DNA from: Arthrobotrys musiformis
Taxonomy: Eukaryota > Ascomycota > Orbiliomycetes > Orbiliales > Orbiliaceae
Length of the DNA: 64,000 nt
Direction of reading: 5' to 3'
Assembly (NCBI GenBank): GCA_036971715.1
Contig: JAVHJL010000006.1
Span: forward strand, 992,001-1,056,000
The notes below the pieces were generated by a model. The model saw only the letters and a list, made by a program, of their open reading frames with translations, was not told the origin of the DNA and searched no databases. Both the position numbers and the translations under genes were made by a program. Shown here in pieces: positions 57,680 to 64,000 of this stretch. Numbering within the stretch: position 1 is the stretch's first letter; the number at the start of each line of letters is the position of its first letter.

Positions 57680-58607
57680 CTACCAGCAGCATTGTGCACA
57701 AAGCTTAGCAAAGATGAGTAAGAAATTCAGAGCAAAGAAGAGAGCATACGCTTGTAGCGTCTCAGTGCTCCAACCAACCCTTTCCTTATCGTGCTTGGGC
57801 CAAAAGCGGACCGGGAGAGTAATCCCATTATCCGCAGGTGCAGGAAGTGGGGTGGCCGGCCAAACCCACCCATGGTCCGTCTTAATGATACCATCAGGTG
57901 GGTAAAATATGAAATACCAAATAATCGGAGTGATGTAGAGCGAGAACCAGAAGATGTGAGCATAAATCATGAGTTTATGATTCATAGCCCATTGAAAGTA
58001 AGTAACGCGGTTTCTTCTTCTAAACCCCTCCCTGACATATTTCTCCATAATCGGAAGAATAGGATATCCGCATTCAATACCATCTCGGATAGCGAGACAG
58101 ATGTACTGAAATTCGATATCCGCTTCTTCTGGGTCAGGGAAGAGGCGGAGCTTGTAGTTGTTGAGGAATTTCTCTCGGGCCCGGGTGTCGGATCGACAGT
58201 ACCACGGTTCGTTGAAGTAATCACTGTTATCACTTTCATCGGCGAGGACATCGTACCAGTTTTTGTCTTCCAGTGGGTATTCCCCGGTGACGGTGGAATC
58301 ATCTTGAACCTTGACACGACGGCGTTTGCCTTTGACAGCCTTTAAGTTGAATCTAGTAGCGCAATTCACAGTTATAACGTTAGCTTACTATTTTTTCGAC
58401 TTGGAAATACAACCAATTGAATGGGAAAGCTCACTTGAGAGTCTTGGGTGGATAGGGCTTTACTGAGAGTCCCGTTCCAAGATGTGGTTTTTTGTATTTC
58501 TTTCCTTTGTAGACGACATTGACATCGGCAGCCCATTTGTGGAAGCGCTCGAAGGTGGCCTTGGTGGGCTCGCCCTTCTTCTGCGGCTTCATCGTCGGCC
58601 TCGACAT
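57680..58607 (-). CDS. Orphan protein with two C-terminal membrane segments
   Basis: Two exons, 58607-58435 and 58352-57680, with an intron of 82 nt and a clear GCTAAC branch point, giving 281 residues. The N-terminal ~55 residues are very basic (MKPQKKGEPTK, VYKGKKYKKPH). An acidic middle follows (DVLADESDNSDYFNEPW), then a charged helix (EKYVREGFRRRNRVTYFQW). Two hydrophobic stretches near the end, MIYAHIFWFSLYITPIIWYF and ALFFALNFLLIFAKL, are probable transmembrane helices joined by a Pro-rich loop. There is no signal peptide. The family is not recognised. Its plan (charged soluble region, then C-terminal membrane helices) is shared with the next two genes upstream, which suggests a diverged local family. 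The start at 58607 (MSRPT) is the first ATG. Confidence 0.75.
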
Positions 58608-59286
58608 TTTTGGCAATCGAAGAGGGGTCTCCAATTGGAGCGGATGCTGTTATTTATCAGATTATGGGTCGGCAAGGTCGAAAGTTATGTAAATTTTTGA
58701 TAGGAGCGTAGCGGATTGAGGTCGCGTAGATGGTTGAAATTGCGTAGAATGGTGGATGGATGTTGTGGTGATGGTATTTAGATGAGAGCTGAGTGTGTGG
58801 GCGCGGGCGAAAACAAGAAGCGCGCCAGCTCCGAACTCCAATTGGAAGTCGGCAGGAGCCTTAACAAAACTCCTATCCACTACACACATACCACAAGAGT
58901 AGCACTGAGGATGGTATTGAGGAAGAAGAAGGTGTAAAGACCTACTCTAGTATTCAGCTTGGGGAACATTCTTCATCATTCTAGACAATTATAATCGTAA
59001 GGTCCTAGGGATAAAAGCAAAAAACAGCTTCAATAAGGTAGGAGTTTTTCGCCTGTCATTTGGAAGTCTCCAAAGTAGCCAGTAGGCAAGTGTTTGAGGC
59101 GAAAGATAACAGTAATCTCATTTGTTTCAAGGGAGCCATTGAGGTTTCACAATATCGGGGTAGAAATATATCCTAAGTATGAATACATGCTGGTCCTGCA
59201 TGCAAAGGCTCAATAGAAGAAGGATATCCAGGAGCAAGGATGTAATCTCGTATCGAACAGGTATATACCTGCCATCAAGACCAAAT
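58608..59286. other. Intergenic
   Basis: No gene seen. A 75-codon minus frame at 58662-58889 reads as low-complexity sequence. Confidence 0.5.
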
Positions 59287-59977
59287 TCACTGGGGTCGAA
59301 CGACCAAGCTGGGACTCAAAGTCCAATCCCAGTAAATATAGCGAATGACCTGGCAAAGATTGAACGAGAATAACCAAGCCAAAAAGATGATCCCAACGGT
59401 GCCCATGATTGGAGCGAAGCAGATCACCATAAGGAACATCCTATCGAACTGTCAGTACATAGTTGCCATAAACTCCCGGCATGGGAACAAACTAAAACAA
59501 GAAAGAGAGAAAAGAGAAAGACATACCCCCACCTTTCCCAAAATCCGCAAACCCTCGTCAACAAATTTGAAACTCGTTCGACATTGCTACGGCTCGCATC
59601 TCGATCGTAGAGGATATCGAAGACTTTAATCATACGGACCGCAACTCTACGTTGTTTATCGGCATTGAAGTTGCGTTTGCGTACAAGGTCCAGCTCGCCG
59701 TTGGGTTTGAAGGACCTATCGCGAGAGCCTTGGGGGTTAGGGAGGGCCATACGGCGGGCGATTGGGGTTTGGCTATGTTAATAGCATTAGCAGAACGTTC
59801 CTCTTCAAGGCACAAGGGGTTGAGGAAGGAAAAGAGGCACCGTAGGCCAGCGTTATGGCGAATTCCGTCGGTCTTTTTGCGGAAACTGTACTGCCATTTG
59901 AGATATTCGCGGTAGCTCAAGTCCAAACCGGCGCTATCTGTGGTCCTTGCGTTGTAAAAGGCCTCTATTTTCGGCAT
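59287..59977 (-). CDS. Small orphan membrane protein
   Basis: Three exons: 59977-59841, 59772-59527, 59440-59287, with introns of 68 and 86 nt and good branch points (TGCTAAT, TACTGAC), giving 178 residues. The N-terminal 110 residues are basic and polar (FYNARTTDSAGLDLSYREYL, RKRNFNADKQRRVAVRM). A helix with NVERVSNLLTRVCGFWERWG leads into one long or two short hydrophobic segments (MFLMVICFAPIMG, IIFLAWLFSFNL), and the tail is aromatic (YIYWDWTLSP). The family is not recognised. It resembles its two neighbours in layout: charged soluble part first, membrane anchor last. The splice at the membrane segment is chosen because only the acceptor after TTCGATAG keeps the frame. Confidence 0.7.
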
Positions 59978-60677
59978 TTTTGTGTTCGAGATTTCTTGAG
60001 ATCTCGTAATTGTATGTGGTTGGATTTTAGAAGTTTGGTATTGTTTGATAGGTTCACAGAAGAATGGATGGTGGAGATGTCGATTCTAAAAAAGACAAGT
60101 AACTGCGGAGGTGTTAGGGTAAAAATAGTTGCTGAGGAGGGAAGGAATAGGTGGAAACTTCAATTAGACGAACTTTCATGATATAAAAAATTTAAAAACC
60201 AAACCCGTCTTAAATAGCCGGCCACACATTCTTGGATACAAAGTTAAGGGAATATACAATATTCTCAGAGGAAAAGTTTGCTTTCTTTTGCAAAGCAACT
60301 GCAATCAAAGACCTAGCAGAGACTTCGTGGTACCGCAGCAATTATACGCGGAAAAGTAAACATATTATGTCCACAGATGATTATGGGAGTACAATGATAT
60401 ATGGTACTTGCTTGCACACAATCTAGCCTATGGGAGAACGGTTCACGAAACAGTAAGGGTGGAAATAGGGGCAGTTTTAAAAAAACCTTTCACGATGTCG
60501 TTTCTTGCCACTCTCGTCGCAACAATATCAGTAGTGGGAGTAGTCGTAACAAAAATAACATTAATCGTAGTAGTATTGAAAAAGGAAGAAGGGGGGGGCA
60601 GGGCCATAGAGTAGCCCCGCCGCCAGTGCATGGGTGGTCTAGCCATCCAATTCCAATCCGGGCCTCGAGTATGAGAC
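59978..60677. other. Intergenic
   Basis: No gene seen. It includes a short run of simple GTA/ATA-type sequence at about 60520-60600. Confidence 0.5.
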
Positions 60678-62151
60678 CTAGACTGGAAGTGGGTGCCCGT
60701 GCCCCTCCATTACCCGCTGTCCCGTGGCCATCAGAGATCTGCTCATAGTCCAGACTAGAAGCGAGCACATGATACCGCCCAGCCAGAAAGTGAACATCGA
60801 AACCATCATCTGGAGCCAATCGGAGCCATCATCGTTATAGAGCCTTCCGAGAGAGGTACAATCAGCTTAGTCAGTCTCACTACAGTAGACTGAAGGGGGG
60901 TGTGCTTACTGCTCAGCCTGTTGACGCAGGGTGAAGACTTCCTGCATCCACATGGGATACCAGCCGATCGACCAGTTGAGTGGGTTGATGTAATCCCAGA
61001 ACCTAAGGTTTCCGTTATACATTATGTCGGCAAATACTATGCAAGCTGAAAGGCCTCGAGGGGACGTTATCGCCCAGAACTTACGTCATTGGGAGGTAGT
61101 ACTCCCACTCCCAGTTCTCATTCTCATCCTCATTCTCTTTCCCATCTTCCTCGTTACTGATGTCGCCGTAATATTTATAGTTTTTATCACGGGAGGCCCT
61201 GAACCTTTTCCCTGTACGCTGACTTACCATGAATTCGTCGAATTCTCGCTGTGTCTCTCTTCCACGAGCGTCGAATACCTCAGTGTCCATGCCCTCACTT
61301 TGAAGAAAGAGCTTGGTTTCGGCCCAAGAAGGGCGGTCTATTTTTCCGGGTTCTGGGGAACGCTCGCGGCGGAAAGGACCTTGATATGCGATACGAGTAT
61401 CCCTTGGTTCTCTCGGTGGGCCTCCGAAGAGGTAATTCAATCGGATGTCAAAGGCAGTTTCCTCGGTGGTTAAGAGACCAACGTCCTCCCATTTTTTGAT
61501 ACCGCGTGGGAGGCACTGACGGAAGCTGCGGTCGATAAACCGATTTGGCTCTTCTGGGATTTTATGGCGTTTGCCCTCCTTTCTCGTTTTGAGATCCCTG
61601 CTCGTGAGAGTGCTGTAGGCAGCTATGAGGGCACGACGGGCACGTTCGGGGTCAAAGCCGGGGTTGGACCAATCGGAGCCATCACCATCACTGTTCTTGT
61701 CCTCATCGCCAGATTCAGGCTCAGTGAGCCAATTTTCATCGCCATCATCATCGACCGCGTTTTTGAGGTCTTCGTTTTCCGTAGTAGCTCTGATCTTTTT
61801 CGTAGCTTCACATTTGTTGGCAGCTTTGGTTTTGTTGATTGCTTTGGCTTTCTTGGGAGCTTTGTCCTTCTCAGCAGCCTTTTCCTTCTTAGTGGCTTTG
61901 TTCTTTTTGAAAGCCTTATTCTTCTTGACAGCCTTTCCTTTCACTTGAGCTTTCTTCTTAGCTTCTTTTTTCTTCTGCATAATCCAGGCGTTCCTGGCAG
62001 CTTCGACGATCTCCCTGGGAAGAAAGCGGTTTCGGGGCGGAATGACGGTCTCGCCGAGGTAGACAATGTCGTCCTCATAATCGCTAGGTCTGCAATTTAA
62101 TTTCAAATCTCCCAGTCCACAATCGGCAGTATAATTAGGTTTGGCCCTCAT
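60678..62151 (-). CDS. Orphan lysine-repeat protein with C-terminal membrane segment
   Basis: Three exons: 62151-61085, 61002-60910, 60843-60678, with introns of 82 and 66 nt, giving 441 residues. The N-terminus is polar. Residues 60-123 are extremely lysine-rich, with eight head-to-tail hexapeptides of consensus KKxKAx. An acidic block follows (DDDGDENWLTEPESGDEDKN) and then a folded-looking region (FDPERARRALIAAYSTLTSR, EETAFDIRLNYLFGG, RPSWAETKLFLQSEGMDTEV). A second acidic stretch precedes the spliced C-terminus FWDYINPLNWSIGWYPMW, and a hydrophobic helix MVSMFTFWLGGIMCSLLVW lies near the end. The alternation of strongly basic and strongly acidic blocks is striking. The family is not recognised. 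The first acceptor (CTTAG at 61003) is the only one that avoids a stop in frame. The second (GGAAG) is less typical. Coding sequence may extend upstream of 62151, since the frame stays open there. Confidence 0.72.
61783..61926 (-). repeat. Eight tandem 18-bp units encoding lysine-rich hexapeptides
   Basis: Exactly 144 nt coding for KKNKAF, KKNKAT, KKEKAA, EKDKAP, KKAKAI, NKTKAA, NKCEAT and KKIRAT. Position 2 is Lys and position 5 is Ala in all eight. The copies have diverged at the DNA level, so the expansion is not very recent. Confidence 0.85.
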
Positions 62152-64000
62152 TTTGTCGGTGTTGCCAGATGATTCGAAGGACTTCTCTTCAAAGAGGTGG
62201 TTTCCGTAAAATATAAGAGTTTTCGTCGGAGGTAACTTCTTCGATAGGATTCTCGGGATATGAAAATGTATCCAAGGGGTTGCAATCGATAGGAGAAGTA
62301 TGATGCTCGATAGGATCGATATGAGAGTTAAGTTGGTCGAAAGGGTTGGTGGGTGATTTTTTGGTCGAAAGCTTGACGGAAGAAGTTAATTGTTCGAGAG
62401 GGCGGCTCTCGGTAATATGATATGGTAGTGGGTAGTCTGTTTTGAATACGGCTGCTGAGCGTACGAAAGTTCTTGAACACCAATGCGTATTATTACTGCA
62501 CATGGACTCAAAACCTCACATCATTGGACTAACACAACGGCGATATCACTCCCACATCACGGCTATCATAAATTTATAAATTTATAGATCGTTGAAGTAC
62601 TGTAACCGTAATCATGCTGACGGTGTAGCACACGCCTATTGGTCTTTGGGTAGCACTGGTGCGTTGTAGGCGTGTTATTTTAGCCCTTCCCGTTTGGGAC
62701 ATCGACCAAAACGGCTGTTTCCTTGTCGGTCGCTCGGAATCTCAGCCGACGCCTTCATCTTCACCCACTTCGAGCTCGATCGAGTACTCCGTCTTCACAT
62801 GTCGTCTTAGTTTGTAAATGTTATCAACGTCACAATTCTTACTAGTATGCTTGCATCTATTGTCTTTCTATAAATTTAGAATCAAGCAACAGCTTCAAAA
62901 CCACGGGTTACATTGCTCTTTGGTTCGTTCGGACGATAGTGTTCGCCTGGACACGAAATCTTGGTACTGGTACCCATATTACCACGGCCGTTTGAGCGGG
63001 AAGCAGGCCGGCACAACGGCTACAGTTTTCGAAATTTCACCCGTTTCACGAGCTTGTTCTACAAAGGCTCCTCTTGCCTGTATGATATTAATCTCTTATG
63101 ACTTGATGCATAATTATCTCTTATCGTGATCAAGTCGATGACATGAAATTTGAGCCGACGGGATCACGGATATAGAAGAGAACCTCATATGAGCTCATCG
63201 AGAGCCCATCGACTTTGCATTGCAATCCGCTTGGCTTGTTTCGTTTCATTACATAACAAACGCCATACCAAGCTTCCCTGATCCCGCGAGATTCCCGCAA
63301 GAGGGTTCCAAGCTCGAGGAATTCAAATCTTTCAGCCTCGCTAGCTCCTTGGCGGGGTTGTCCAATAATGACCGTTCGTTGTCCCTGCCAATCCAAACCG
63401 CACAGGCTGAACGAAAGAGCTGGACCTCGAAAGCCAAAGCAAGGAAAAGGGCTCGACACAATCGTGACCTGTTTGTTGGTGACCCCTTCGCTGCTTCTTG
63501 CCCCCGAATACGCCCTGCATGGCGAAATGGCAGCCAATATGCAGGTTCTTTGCGCTACCAGCTGGGTATTTGGTACCGGCTGCCGATGCATAGTACAGCC
63601 CCAAATATACATGTGCATGTCTTTAGGTCACCTGTGGCAGCCCAATAGCAAGTTGACAGGCCGCTTTCCTGCGAAAGAAGGCTAATTTCGTCTTTATCGG
63701 CGTGAGCTTTTTTATGTTTCCCTACGAAATTGGGACGGATCAAACCAAGGAATTCGACAAGGCGAGACCAATGTGGTACACACTTGTGATGAACGCCACC
63801 ATTTTTTCGAAATTTTGTTGCATGTTAAATGTTGGGTGTGTGCATTGGCCCAACTCCTTTATATTCTCCGCATGCACCCACGTTTTTTGAACAAAAAATG
63901 TTTATTAGTTCGGAGGTCTAATCGCATCGTGCAATTTTTTGAACCGGTGGATCAGAGGAAGCCTTTGGGTGTTTTTAATCCGCGGTGGGATATCTATAAA
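62152..64000. other. Terminal region, no supportable gene
   Basis: Upstream of the lysine-repeat gene. A 104-codon minus frame at 62189-62503 (polar, Pro/Ser/Thr-rich) could be an upstream exon of that gene, but I found no clear donor. Frames at 63130-63890 overlap one another on both strands and show no domains. Confidence 0.45.

Noticed and set aside
63130..63690. Overlapping long frames on both strands at the end of the window
   Set aside because: They are mutually overlapping frames without domains, typical of chance in locally GC-richer sequence.

Overview
This window is nuclear DNA of a filamentous ascomycete (Pezizomycotina). Most genes carry short introns, mainly 50-120 nt, with GTANGT-type donors and CTAAC/CTGAC-type branch points. 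The gene families are also typical: a Clr5-ankyrin protein, NACHT/ankyrin STAND proteins, a Zn2Cys6 regulator, an NmrA-like protein and a GH5 exo-glucanase. I cannot name the species. Exon models were built by hand from reading frame, splice motifs and phase, and there is no transcript support.

Layout. 2.3-6.2 kb (+): Clr5-domain protein with C-terminal ankyrin-like repeats. 7.6-8.7 kb (+): fumarylacetoacetate-hydrolase-family enzyme. 8.8-10.2 kb (-): secreted GH5 exo-beta-1,3-glucanase. 12.9-20.0 kb (-): one 8-exon gene for a ~2185-residue protein with an alpha/beta-hydrolase-like domain, a P-loop NTPase-like domain, about 20 ankyrin repeats and a SPRY domain. Both enzyme-like domains have lost key catalytic residues. 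21.5-22.4 kb (-): unrecognised 316-aa protein. 23.4-27.1 kb (+): 7-exon intracellular subtilisin-like (S8) protein with an intact D/H/S triad. 28.4-29.6 kb (+): NmrA-like NAD(P)-binding protein. 30.4-35.9 kb (-): PNP-NACHT-ankyrin protein whose repeat array is cut by one in-frame TAG. 37.1-39.8 kb (-): Zn2Cys6 transcription factor. 43.6-44.6 kb (-): secreted or anchored orphan. 47.3-49.9 kb (+): Gln/Pro-rich protein with a DUF7514-like C-terminus. 53.4-54.3 kb (+): active-looking alpha/beta hydrolase. 54.6-62.2 kb (-): five consecutive same-strand orphan genes; three encode C-terminal membrane segments and one has a lysine-rich hexapeptide repeat.

How they fit together. From 12.9 to 35.9 kb the window looks like an accessory locus of fungal NLR-like (STAND) and related genes. 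The N-terminal domain types seen here (alpha/beta hydrolase, PNP, subtilisin-like) are known effector classes in fungal NLR repertoires linked to non-self recognition. The points most worth checking are the doubly degenerate hydrolase/NACHT/ankyrin/SPRY protein, the single TAG in the PNP-NACHT-ankyrin gene (it differs from a sister repeat by one C-to-T change), the recently amplified 198-bp and 210-bp ankyrin supra-repeats, and the orphan membrane-protein cluster. The remaining intergenic stretches show no supportable gene beyond short palindromes and low-complexity tracts.
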